Positions 1 to 6,174 of a stretch of 7,345 nt of DNA are shown here, one piece after another (position 1 is the stretch's first letter; every line of letters starts with the position of its first letter). Below the pieces are notes generated by a model. It saw only the letters and a program-made list of their open reading frames with translations. It did not search any database and was not told the DNA's origin. A program made the translations under genes and the position numbers. Source of the DNA: UBA9410 sp036123585 (lineage in GTDB: Bacteria > Actinomycetota > Acidimicrobiia > Acidimicrobiales > MedAcidi-G1). The DNA is taken from the NCBI GenBank assembly GCA_036123585.1, contig JAZADN010000016.1:1-7345 (forward strand). The letters run 5' to 3'.

Positions 1-141
1 GACGAGCGAGACCCGGCGGGGCGGTTCGACACCGAGCCCGTGCTGGGCGACGGGATCAGCGGTGCTGTGCATAGCACGGCCGACTCCGGGCGGGTGTTGA
101 TGATGTGGGCCGGTAACGCCTGTAGTCGCTGGACCGGCTGA
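1..141 (+). CDS. 3' end of an unrecognised protein gene (partial)
   Basis: Frame 1 is open from the window edge to a TGA at 139-141, giving 46 residues that end in ...MMWAGNACSRWTG. Third codon positions are mostly G or C, as in the real genes nearby, and the other two plus-strand frames hit stops inside this stretch. The gene would end 21 bp before the stop codon of the convergent hydrolase gene. I do not recognise a family from this C-terminal tail; no membrane segment or known motif is visible. The assignment rests only on codon bias and an open frame, so it could be chance. Confidence 0.45.
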   Translation, partial: DERDPAGRFDTEPVLGDGISGAVHSTADSGRVLMMWAGNACSRWTG

Positions 142-162
142 TCGGCCGTGCGAGCCATGTGG

Positions 163-1062
163 TCAGGTAACCCCGTTCAGGGCGGCCAGCAGGGCGGGGA
201 CGAACAGGTCGGGTCGGGCTAGGCAGGCGGCGTGGTCGGCGTCCACCTCGTGGACGGTGGTCGCCGGCATCGCGGCGGCCAACGCCTCCTGCCGGGCCGG
301 GTCCACGATGTCGTCACTAGTGCAGGCCACCACAGCGTGGGGCACGTCAACCGCTTCCAGCCAGCCGGTAGCGTCGAAGCGGCCCAGATCCACGCCAGCG
401 GCGAGGACCTGGGACAGTGCACCGGCTCGGATTTCGCCCCAGGCCCACTGGTCCAGGACAGGGTCACTGAGGCCGGTGGCCCGACCGGCACGCCGGTCAC
501 CGGCCCACCGAGCCAACCGCCAACCGACGCCCCCCATTCCTAGGGACTCCAGCAGGCGGGCTGGACCGATCCCCCGACTGACGGCCTGGAAGTCGCGTCG
601 GTCGGTATCGGTGAGGCCGAAGGCGGCCGCCGTGGCACACAGCACAAGGCCTTCGACCAGCCCGGGATGCCGTCGCCACAGGGCCTGGGCCACTGCTCCG
701 CCCATCGAGTAGCCCACGGCGATTACCCGGTCGATCTCGAGCGCCGCTGCGATGGCCGCCGCGTCGTCGGCTAGGTCATCAATCCGGGTGCTGCGACCCG
801 TCCGCAGGCCCCGGGCCCCGTGGCCCCGGTGGTCCCAGGCCACGACCCGATACCGTTCGATCAGCGGCCCATAGGCGGTGCACCAGTTCAGGTCGGCGCT
901 GACCGTCCAGCCGTGCAGGAGCAAGACGGTGGGGCCTCCGTCTTGCCGGTCCCCGGAGTCTCGGACCGCCAGGTGTCCCAAGCCGGGGAGATCGACGGTG
1001 CGATATGGCGGTGCGGCGGCAAGTAACTGCTGGACATTCGTGTCGCTGGGGCTTTCGGTCAT
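163..1062 (-). CDS. alpha/beta-fold hydrolase
   Basis: A 299-residue protein of the alpha/beta hydrolase superfamily (esterases, lipases, haloperoxidase-like and C-C bond hydrolases). Visible hallmarks in order are the oxyanion-hole HG at residues 50-51 (LLLHGW), the DHRGHG turn at 77-82, the nucleophile elbow GYSMGG at 117-122 with Ser119, an acidic residue in TSDDIVDP (Asp250 or Asp251), and a catalytic His277 in DADHAAC. Residues about 150-235 form the variable cap and do not tell the substrate. There is no signal peptide or membrane segment, so it is probably cytosolic. The ATG overlaps the greA stop codon by 4 bp (ATGA), which fixes the start and implies translational coupling and co-transcription behind greA. 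A functional link to transcript cleavage is not implied. The fold is secure; the substrate is unknown. Confidence 0.9.
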   Translation of the reverse strand: MTESPSDTNVQQLLAAAPPYRTVDLPGLGHLAVRDSGDRQDGGPTVLLLHGWTVSADLNWCTAYGPLIERYRVVAWDHRGHGARGLRTGRSTRIDDLADDAAAIAAALEIDRVIAVGYSMGGAVAQALWRRHPGLVEGLVLCATAAAFGLTDTDRRDFQAVSRGIGPARLLESLGMGGVGWRLARWAGDRRAGRATGLSDPVLDQWAWGEIRAGALSQVLAAGVDLGRFDATGWLEAVDVPHAVVACTSDDIVDPARQEALAAAMPATTVHEVDADHAACLARPDLFVPALLAALNGVT

Positions 1063-1532
1063 CGCTCGATGGTGACGACCTCGACCGCCAGGATCCCGCC
1101 CGGCGCCTCGAAGGACACTGTGTCGCCCACTGATGATCCGAGCAGGGCCTCACCCAGCGGCGAGCCGGGGGAGACCACGAGCACGTCGTCTCGCTGCTCC
1201 TCGATGGACCCGACCAACATCCTCTCGGGCTCGTCGTCGCCCTCGTAGACCACGGACACCACCATTCCGGTGGCCACCACCTCTGGGTCTCCGTCACCCA
1301 CCTCTACGATCTCGGCCTTTTCGAGGATGGCCTCGAGGTGGAGGATCCGGCCCTCCATCTTCCCCTGCTCCTCCTTGGCGGCGTGGTAGTCGCCGTTCTC
1401 GGAGAGGTCGCCGAGCTCTCGGGCCGCCTCGATCTTGCGGGCGATGTCGATTCGGCCGCGGGTGGTGAGGTCCTCCAACTCGGCGGCGAGCCGGTCGTGG
1501 GCCTCCTGGGAGAGCTGCTGTGCCTCAGGCAT
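1059..1532 (-). CDS. greA: transcription elongation factor GreA
   Basis: GreA enters the RNA polymerase secondary channel and stimulates cleavage of backtracked transcripts, rescuing stalled elongation. The 157-residue product matches the usual length of about 158. Residues 5-75 form the coiled-coil N-terminal domain, with the conserved tip GDLSENGDYHAAKEE at 41-55 carrying the acidic pair Asp42 and Glu45 that coordinates the catalytic magnesium. Residues 80-157 form the FKBP-like C-terminal domain, including SPGSPLGEALLG at 121-132. The reading frame stays open upstream to an ATG at 1625, but homology to GreA begins at the ATG at 1530-1532, which also sits 6 nt after a TACCCT -10 box and lacks a properly spaced Shine-Dalgarno sequence. 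That pattern suggests a leaderless mRNA. It overlaps the downstream hydrolase gene by 4 bp. Confidence 0.95.
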   Translation of the reverse strand: MPEAQQLSQEAHDRLAAELEDLTTRGRIDIARKIEAARELGDLSENGDYHAAKEEQGKMEGRILHLEAILEKAEIVEVGDGDPEVVATGMVVSVVYEGDDEPERMLVGSIEEQRDDVLVVSPGSPLGEALLGSSVGDTVSFEAPGGILAVEVVTIER

Positions 1533-1538
1533 GCCTTG

Positions 1539-1544
1539 AGGGTA
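1539..1544 (-). promoter_or_regulatory. candidate -10 box of greA
   Basis: On the minus strand TACCCT (TANNNT form) is followed by 6 nt and then the greA ATG, so transcription would start at or within a base or two of the start codon. I see no convincing -35 hexamer at 16-19 bp spacing. It faces away from the isoleucine-operon promoter about 76 bp further along. Confidence 0.45.
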
Positions 1545-1620
1545 GCCACCGGTCTCGTGGCTCCGCCCGGTGGTGTGGTCGACCCATGATCCCGGTTGCA
1601 TTGCCGCGATGGGCCAGCGG

Positions 1621-1626
1621 TACACT
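1621..1626 (+). promoter_or_regulatory. candidate -10 box of the leuB-ilvE-cimA operon
   Basis: TACACT fits the actinobacterial TANNNT -10 form and lies 7 nt before the GTG of the leader peptide. A weak -35 candidate, TTGCAT at 1596-1601, has a long 19-bp spacer; TTGCCG at 1601-1606 would be too close at 14 bp. The predicted start site falls around 1632-1634, essentially on the leader GTG. Confidence 0.5.
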
Positions 1627-1633
1627 TGCCGTC

Positions 1634-1669
1634 GTGAACGATCTGCACCGGGTGATCATCATTCGCTAG
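1634..1669 (+). CDS. isoleucine-rich leader peptide of the operon
   Basis: A short ORF, GTG to TAG, encodes MNDLHRVIIIR (11 residues). Codons 7-10 are GTG ATC ATC ATT, that is Val-Ile-Ile-Ile, with a Leu codon at position 4. It is followed at once by a strong hairpin and then an intrinsic terminator ahead of leuB, which is the classic layout of a transcription-attenuation leader. The ribosome would slow at the Ile run when charged tRNA-Ile is scarce. The operon it precedes makes isoleucine, so codon content and pathway agree. No Shine-Dalgarno sequence precedes the GTG, and the -10 box is 7 nt upstream, so translation is probably from a leaderless 5' end. The peptide itself need have no function. 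A chance ORF is possible but unlikely given the codon run, position and downstream structures. Confidence 0.8.
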   Translation: MNDLHRVIIIR

Positions 1670-1703
1670 CGCACACCACCCCGGTGTGCGCCCGACCGTC
1701 CAC
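1669..1703 (+). promoter_or_regulatory. attenuator: pause/anti-antiterminator hairpin and alternative pairings
   Basis: Bases 1669-1677 (GCGCACACC) pair perfectly with 1683-1691 (GGTGTGCGC), a 9-bp stem with a 5-nt loop that starts at the last base of the leader stop codon. The 3' arm can instead pair with the 5' arm of the terminator: 1684-1690 with 1697-1703 gives six pairs (one G-U) and one U-C mismatch around a 6-nt loop, a plausible antiterminator. The two folds exclude one another. This matches the peptide-leader attenuator scheme: the first hairpin formed means the terminator is free to form; the first hairpin blocked means readthrough into leuB. The assignment of states is inference from pairing only. 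Confidence 0.65.
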
Positions 1704-1721
1704 TTCGGTGGGCGGTTTTTT
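1696..1721 (+). terminator. intrinsic terminator of the leuB attenuator
   Basis: CCGTCCAC at 1696-1703 and GTGGGCGG at 1708-1715 form an 8-bp stem with one U-G wobble, closed by a C(UUCG)G tetraloop of the extra-stable type, and followed by six T at 1716-1721. It lies between the leader peptide and leuB, about 50 bp before the leuB ATG, so it cannot end a preceding plus-strand gene of normal size; its only apparent job is premature termination within the leader. Confidence 0.85.
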
Positions 1722-1773
1722 CGTTCCCGACCTACCTCCCCTCTGAAAAGCCCAGAAGAAGACAGGTATTCCC

Positions 1774-2754
1774 ATGGCGCATCGCATCGGCATCATCGGT
1801 GGCGACGGCATCGGTCCCGAGGTCATCGCCGAGGGTCTGAAGGTCATCGAGAGCGCCGGCGTGGCTCTCGACACGGTCGATTACGACCTCGGCGGAACCC
1901 GCTACGGCCGCGACGGCACGATCCTGCCCGACTCAGTGCTCGACGAGTGGCGCCAGCTCGATGCTCTGTACTTGGGCGCTGTGGGAACACCCGACGTCCC
2001 CCCGGGCCTCATCGAGCGCGGTCTGCTGCTCAAGATGCGCTTCGCTCTCGACCTGTACGTCAACCTCCGCCCGTTCGTGTACCCAGCGAATGACATCGAC
2101 TTCCGGGTTGTTCGCGAAAACACGGAGGGCACCTACGCTGGAGAGGGCGGTTTCCTCCGTCAGGGAACGCCGAATGAGGTCGCCACCCAAGGCTCGGTCA
2201 ACACCCGCCACGGCGTGGAGCGGGCCATCCGCTACTCCTTTGATTTGGCCATGCAGCGCCGACGCCACCTCACCTTGGTCCACAAGACCAACGTGCTGAC
2301 CTTCGCCGGTGACCTGTGGGAGCGCACGTTCGAGGAGGTGGGCGGCGAGTATCCCGACGTCGAGACGGCCTACAACCACGTGGACGCTGCCTGCATCTAC
2401 TTCGTGCAGTCGCCCCAGCAGTATGACGTCATCGTCACCGACAACCTGTTTGGCGACATCCTCACCGACCTGGGCGGCGCCGTCTCTGGCGGTATCGGGC
2501 TGGCCTCATCGGCCAATCTGAACCCCGACCGCACCGGCCCTTCCATGTTCGAACCGGTCCACGGTTCGGCACCCGACATTGCCGGGCAGGGCGTGGCCAA
2601 CCCCAAGGCAGCCATCCTGTCCGGGGCCATGATGCTGGACTTCCTGGGGGAGTCCGACGCCGGGGCCCGCATCGAAGCCGCTTGTGCCGACCCTTCGACT
2701 GACGTCGAGGGCACGGCCGCCATCGGCGATGCCGTCGCTGGCCTCGTCGCCTGA
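1774..2754 (+). CDS. leuB: 3-isopropylmalate dehydrogenase (also 3-methylmalate dehydrogenase in the citramalate route)
   Basis: This NAD-dependent beta-hydroxyacid oxidative decarboxylase converts 3-isopropylmalate to 2-oxoisocaproate (leucine) and, with CimA, 3-methylmalate to 2-oxobutyrate (isoleucine). The 326-residue protein shows GDGIGPEV at 10-17, NLRP at 97-100, VRENTEG at 113-119, the catalytic Lys171 in HKTNVL, the metal-binding aspartate run DNLFGDILTD at 223-232, and the NAD-binding EPVHGSAPDIAG at 260-271. Length and the VRENTEG form resemble actinobacterial LeuB rather than the E. coli type, and lack of an isocitrate-specific insertion argues against Icd. The ATG follows a purine-rich AGAAGAAGACAGG stretch with AGG 7 nt upstream. 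It is the first structural gene after the Ile leader/attenuator; ilvE follows after 27 bp. Tartrate/homoisocitrate dehydrogenase relatives are the alternative, but the neighbours argue for LeuB. Confidence 0.92.
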   Translation: MAHRIGIIGGDGIGPEVIAEGLKVIESAGVALDTVDYDLGGTRYGRDGTILPDSVLDEWRQLDALYLGAVGTPDVPPGLIERGLLLKMRFALDLYVNLRPFVYPANDIDFRVVRENTEGTYAGEGGFLRQGTPNEVATQGSVNTRHGVERAIRYSFDLAMQRRRHLTLVHKTNVLTFAGDLWERTFEEVGGEYPDVETAYNHVDAACIYFVQSPQQYDVIVTDNLFGDILTDLGGAVSGGIGLASSANLNPDRTGPSMFEPVHGSAPDIAGQGVANPKAAILSGAMMLDFLGESDAGARIEAACADPSTDVEGTAAIGDAVAGLVA

Positions 2755-2781
2755 CCCGACCCCACCGAGAGAGGAACCGAG

Positions 2782-3699
2782 ATGCCGATCGAGAAGTCGT
2801 CCAAGATCTGGATGAACGGCGAACTGGTGGACTGGGACGACGCCACGGTCCACGTGCTGACCCACACCCTCCACTATGGCAACGGTGTGTTCGAGGGAGT
2901 CCGTGCCTACGAGACTGACCGGGGTCCGGCCGTGTTCCGCCTGCGTGAGCACATCGAGCGCTTGTTCCGGTCGGCCAAGATTCTGTTCCTGGAGGTCCCG
3001 TACACCGTCGACGACCTGGTCACAGCCACGCTCGACACAGTGCGGGTCAATGGCCACCAGTCTTGCTACATCCGGCCGCTGGTGTACCTCGGCTATGGAG
3101 AGATGGGTCTCAATCCATTGTCCTGCACCGTCGACGTCTCCATCGCCACCTGGCCGTGGGGCACCTACCTCGGCGACGAGGGCCTGTCCAAGGGTGTCGA
3201 CATGATGATCTCGTCGTGGCAACGCCACGACCCGAACGCCATGCCGCCGGCCGCCAAGGGTTGCGGGCACTACATCAACTCCCAGATGGCCAAGGTCCAG
3301 GCCGTCAAGGCCGGCTACGACGAGGCGATCCTGTTGTCGCCCCAGGGTTACGTGTCGGAGTGCACCGGCGAGAATCTCTTCGTGGTTCGCGAGGGAACCG
3401 TGGTCACCCCGCCGACCAGTGCCGGTGCCCTCGAGGGCATCACCCAGAACGCGGTCCGGTGTATCGCCGGCGACCTTGGCATCCCTTACGAGCAGGGCAA
3501 CATCCTGCGCAGCGACCTTTACACGGCCGACGAGGCGTTCCTGTCGGGTACTGCGGCCGAGGTGGTGCCGATTCGCTCGGTCGACGACCGGGTCATCGGC
3601 GATCCGGGCCCCGTCACCCGCCGCATCCAGGAGGTCTTCTTCGAGGCTGTCCGCGGCGAGCGCCCCGAGTATGCGGAGTGGAACGAGCATGTCGGCTGA
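2782..3699 (+). CDS. ilvE: branched-chain amino acid aminotransferase
   Basis: A PLP-dependent class IV (fold type IV) transaminase that performs the last step to isoleucine, valine and leucine with glutamate as amino donor. The 305-residue protein has YGNGVFEGVRAY at 32-43, the PLP Schiff-base Lys159 in AAKGCGHYINS, GENLF at 196-200, ALEGITQNAV at 216-225 and SGTAAEVVPI at 255-264. Length and motifs fit the E. coli IlvE subgroup (about 309 residues), not the longer eukaryote-like form of about 368 residues found in mycobacteria. D-alanine aminotransferase and aminodeoxychorismate lyase share the fold, but the pathway context supports IlvE. The ATG has a GAGAGGA Shine-Dalgarno at 2769-2775. 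Its last 11 bp overlap the start of cimA, so the two are co-transcribed and probably translationally coupled. Confidence 0.93.
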   Translation: MPIEKSSKIWMNGELVDWDDATVHVLTHTLHYGNGVFEGVRAYETDRGPAVFRLREHIERLFRSAKILFLEVPYTVDDLVTATLDTVRVNGHQSCYIRPLVYLGYGEMGLNPLSCTVDVSIATWPWGTYLGDEGLSKGVDMMISSWQRHDPNAMPPAAKGCGHYINSQMAKVQAVKAGYDEAILLSPQGYVSECTGENLFVVREGTVVTPPTSAGALEGITQNAVRCIAGDLGIPYEQGNILRSDLYTADEAFLSGTAAEVVPIRSVDDRVIGDPGPVTRRIQEVFFEAVRGERPEYAEWNEHVG

Positions 3700-5308
3700 C
3701 ACCGGTTCCCTGCTCCCGAAGGCAGTCGAGATTTATGACACCACCCTGCGCGACGGCGCCCAACTGGAGGGTATTTCGCTAACCGTCGACGACAAGCTGC
3801 GAATCGCTGAGCAACTTGATCGCCTCGGCGTGCACTACATCGAGGGAGGCTGGCCGGGTGCCAACCCGAAGGACGTGGAGTTCTTCGAGCGGGCCCGCAC
3901 CGAGTTGGAACTCCAGCACTCGAAGCTGGTGGCCTTCGGGTCGACCCGTCGGGTGGGCGGCTCTGTCGACGATGACGCCACCATGTCCAACCTGCTGGCT
4001 GCCGGCACTGACGTGGTGTGCATCGTCGGCAAGGCTTCGGCCTACCACGTGACCGAGGCGTTGCGGACCAGCTTGGACGAGGGAGTGGCTATGGTGGCCG
4101 ATTCGGTCTGCCACCTGAAGGCTCAGGGCCGCACCGTCTTCTTCGATGCCGAGCACTTCTTCGACGGGTACCGAGACGATCCCGGATTCTCACTGCGGGT
4201 ACTACAGGGCGCCGCCGAGGCAGGCGCCGACTGCCTGGTCCTTTGCGACACCAACGGCGGGTCCCTGCCCGGGCAGGTCGAGGCCATGGTGCGAGACGTC
4301 GTTTCGGCCGTGGGCTGCGCCGTCGGCGTGCACTTGCACAACGACACCGGCTGCGGCGTGGCCAACGCCTTGGCCGGCGTGGCCGGGGGTGCCACCCAGG
4401 TGCAGGGCACCATCAATGGCTACGGCGAGCGAGTCGGTAACTGCGACTTGGTGCCCATCATCGCCAACCTGACCCTGAAGATGGGCGTGAAGACGCTCCC
4501 CGAGGGCCGCCTCGCCGAGCTCACGCCGGTGGCCCACCACGTGGCCGAACTGGTCAACTTCTCCGCCGACCCTCAGCAGCCCTATGTGGGTGCTACGGCG
4601 TTTGCCCACAAGGCCGGGCTGCACACCAGCGCCATCGCCCGGCGCCGCGACGCCTACGAGCACGTCGACCCCGACCTGGTCGGCAATGGCACCCGCTTCT
4701 TGGTCTCAGAGATGTCCGGCCGCTCGACCATCGAGTTGAAGGCCGACCAGCTAGGCCTGGAACTGGACGGGCAGGTGCTGGGCGAGATCGTGGAGACCCT
4801 CAAGGAGCTTGAGTACGCCGGGTATCACTTTGAGGCCGCTGACGCCTCCCTCGAACTGCTCATGCGGGCCGCCTCCGGATGGACCCAGGACTTCTTCGAG
4901 TTGGAGTCGTTCTCGGTCAACGTTGGGCACCGGTCGGGCAGCGGAAGCCGGGCCTGGAACGAGGTGGCCGTCGACGTTGAGACCGAGGCCACGGTCAAGG
5001 TCCACGTGTCCGGTGAACGGGTGGTGGCCATCGGTGAGGGAAACGGTCCGGTCAATGCCTTGGACTCGGCGCTCCGCAAGGCACTTAACGGTCGGTATCC
5101 GAAGTTGGAGCGGCTCCACCTGACCGACTTCAAGGTCCGTGTACTGGAGACCGGGCAGGGAACTGGTGCGGTCACCCGGGTGCTCATCGACACCACCAAT
5201 GGTGAGCGGACCTGGACGACCATCGGGGTCTCGGAGAACATCATCGAGGCGTCATGGCAGGCGCTCGTGGACTCGCTGGTCTACGGCCTGCTCCACACCC
5301 CAGCCTGA
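3689..5308 (+). CDS. cimA: (R)-citramalate synthase
   Basis: CimA condenses acetyl-CoA with pyruvate to (R)-citramalate, the entry step of the threonine-independent isoleucine route. The 539-residue product has the HMGL/LeuA-type TIM barrel: DTTLRDGAQ at 17-25, HYIEGGWPGANPKDVEFF at 49-66, metal ligands in HLHNDTG (His215, His217), GYGERVGNCDL at 244-254 and HKAGLHTSAI at 307-316. Residues about 400-535 are the LeuA-like dimerisation/allosteric domain (GNGPVNALD at 451-459, TGAVTRVLI at 492-500), the site of isoleucine feedback in characterised CimA enzymes. The DGAQLEGIS and EGGWPGANPKD forms and the length of about 530 fit the long Geobacter/Leptospira-like CimA family rather than 2-isopropylmalate synthase. 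The frame stays open upstream, but conserved sequence starts soon after the ATG at 3689, which has GGAG 10 nt before it and overlaps ilvE by 11 bp. Confidence 0.92.
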   Translation: MSADTGSLLPKAVEIYDTTLRDGAQLEGISLTVDDKLRIAEQLDRLGVHYIEGGWPGANPKDVEFFERARTELELQHSKLVAFGSTRRVGGSVDDDATMSNLLAAGTDVVCIVGKASAYHVTEALRTSLDEGVAMVADSVCHLKAQGRTVFFDAEHFFDGYRDDPGFSLRVLQGAAEAGADCLVLCDTNGGSLPGQVEAMVRDVVSAVGCAVGVHLHNDTGCGVANALAGVAGGATQVQGTINGYGERVGNCDLVPIIANLTLKMGVKTLPEGRLAELTPVAHHVAELVNFSADPQQPYVGATAFAHKAGLHTSAIARRRDAYEHVDPDLVGNGTRFLVSEMSGRSTIELKADQLGLELDGQVLGEIVETLKELEYAGYHFEAADASLELLMRAASGWTQDFFELESFSVNVGHRSGSGSRAWNEVAVDVETEATVKVHVSGERVVAIGEGNGPVNALDSALRKALNGRYPKLERLHLTDFKVRVLETGQGTGAVTRVLIDTTNGERTWTTIGVSENIIEASWQALVDSLVYGLLHTPA

Positions 5309-5318
5309 CCGATCCGCA

Positions 5319-5981
5319 GTGCGCGCCCTCCGCCGCGTCCTACTAGCCGAGTTCCTCGGCACCCTGTTACTCCTGGTGGGCGTCGTGGGCTCGGGAATCA
5401 TGGCGGCCCGCCTCAGCCCCAGCGACGTCGGACTACAACTCTTCCAGAATGCGGCGGCCACGACCGCCGTGCTAGTGGCTGCCATCTCGATCTTTAGGAC
5501 AATCTCGGCCGACTTCAACCCAGCGGTCACCGTCGGGGCGTGGTTGCTTGGCCACCGGACCGGCCGGGACGTGCCCGCTATGGTTGCCGCCCAGATGGTC
5601 GGAGCGGTGGCCGGGACCACTCTGGCCAACCTCATGTTCGACCTGGATGCCGTGACGTGGTCCACCACGCAGCGGACCGGGGGACACCTCTGGCTGGCCG
5701 AGGCGGTGGCCACAGTCGGCCTGTTGTTAGTCGTGTTCTCGCTGGTTCGGACCGACCGCAGCGCGCAAGTGCCCTATGTGGTCGGGGTCTACATCGGTGG
5801 CGCCTACTACTTCACGTCTTCGACCAGCTTCGCCAACCCAGCCGTCACCGTGGGTCAGATGTTCAGCGACACGTTCGCCGGCATCGACCCGGCGTGTGCC
5901 CCCATGTTCGTGGTGATGCAGGTGGTGGGGATGGGCCTGGCCGTATTGCTGCTCCGTGGGCTCTTCCCGGCTCAGAGCTGA
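5319..5981 (+). CDS. aquaporin-family (MIP) channel, arsenic-channel-like subgroup
   Basis: A 220-residue membrane channel with six predicted helices and both pore half-helices: NPAVT at 67-71 and NPAVT at 173-177. The start LRRVLLAEFLGT is the usual MIP N-terminus, with Glu11 of helix 1 conserved. The second NPA is followed by Val176 instead of the Arg that classical aquaporins and glycerol facilitators carry in the aromatic/arginine filter. Loss of that Arg is, as I recall, also a feature of the rhizobial AqpS-type channels linked to arsenite export, but no ars gene is visible here, so substrate is open. I chose GTG at 5319 because the reading frame upstream lies inside cimA and shows no homology. 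It begins 10 nt after the cimA stop without a Shine-Dalgarno sequence, so it probably rides on the operon transcript. Confidence 0.85.
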   Translation: MRALRRVLLAEFLGTLLLLVGVVGSGIMAARLSPSDVGLQLFQNAAATTAVLVAAISIFRTISADFNPAVTVGAWLLGHRTGRDVPAMVAAQMVGAVAGTTLANLMFDLDAVTWSTTQRTGGHLWLAEAVATVGLLLVVFSLVRTDRSAQVPYVVGVYIGGAYYFTSSTSFANPAVTVGQMFSDTFAGIDPACAPMFVVMQVVGMGLAVLLLRGLFPAQS

Positions 5982-5988
5982 CCTGTGC

Positions 5989-6003
5989 CGGGGAACCCCG
6001 TTT
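5989..6003 (+). terminator. weak candidate terminator after the aquaporin gene
   Basis: Eight bases past the aquaporin stop, CGGG (5989-5992) and CCCG (5997-6000) can pair around a 4-nt loop, followed by only three T. The stem is short and the T tract poor, so this is at best a weak end for the leuB-ilvE-cimA-aquaporin transcript. No better terminator is visible before the next gene. Confidence 0.25.
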
Positions 6004-6174
6004 CCGGTTGGCGCCGAGGCCGCTGTGCCCCTCGAGGAAATGGGCCCAGGCCACGCCCAGATCAAACCGGGCGCCCAGAAGGGCATGGGTGCTAGACGGG
6101 TCGTGCTCCAGGAGTGGGTCGCGGCGAGACCGGACCTTGGCTTTGGGGATTGGCTGCGTGCTCGTGGTGGGCAT
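6001..6174 (-). pseudogene. probable remnant of an acyl-CoA dehydrogenase N-terminus
   Basis: Reading the minus strand from an ATG at 6172-6174 gives MPTTSTQPIPKAKVRS..., then LLEHDPSSTHALLGARFD, then GVAWAHFLEGHSGLGANRK. From memory this resembles the N-terminus of actinobacterial acyl-CoA dehydrogenases, where a VRAWLxEHDPxT segment is followed by RARFDAGLAWVHFPEGxGGLG. The likeness fades after about 58 residues, the frame runs on into the antisense of the aquaporin gene, and the roughly 350 residues carrying the FAD and substrate sites are missing. It therefore looks like a broken leftover, not a working gene. It occupies most of the 281-bp gap between the aquaporin and transporter genes. 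The family match is by eye only. Confidence 0.45.

Noticed and set aside
62..77. Inverted repeat GTGCT/AGCAC
   Set aside because: Five base pairs inside a probable coding frame; expected by chance.
1533..1625. Longer greA start at the ATG at 1625
   Set aside because: GreA homology starts at 1532, and the extra 31 residues have no counterpart in the family; the extension also covers the promoter region.
1634..1721. T-box riboswitch as an alternative explanation of the leuB leader
   Set aside because: The region before the terminator is only about 60 nt, with no room for the stem I specifier loop and no T-box consensus; the Ile-rich ORF explains it better.
3419..3688. Upstream extension of the cimA frame by 90 codons
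   Set aside because: The added residues overlap ilvE in another frame, are Ser/Arg/Pro-rich and show no CimA homology; the ATG at 3689 is where the conserved protein begins.
2506..3702. 398-codon open frame on the minus strand opposite leuB and ilvE
   Set aside because: It is antisense to two well-recognised genes, and its composition follows from their GC-rich third positions; no family is recognisable in it.
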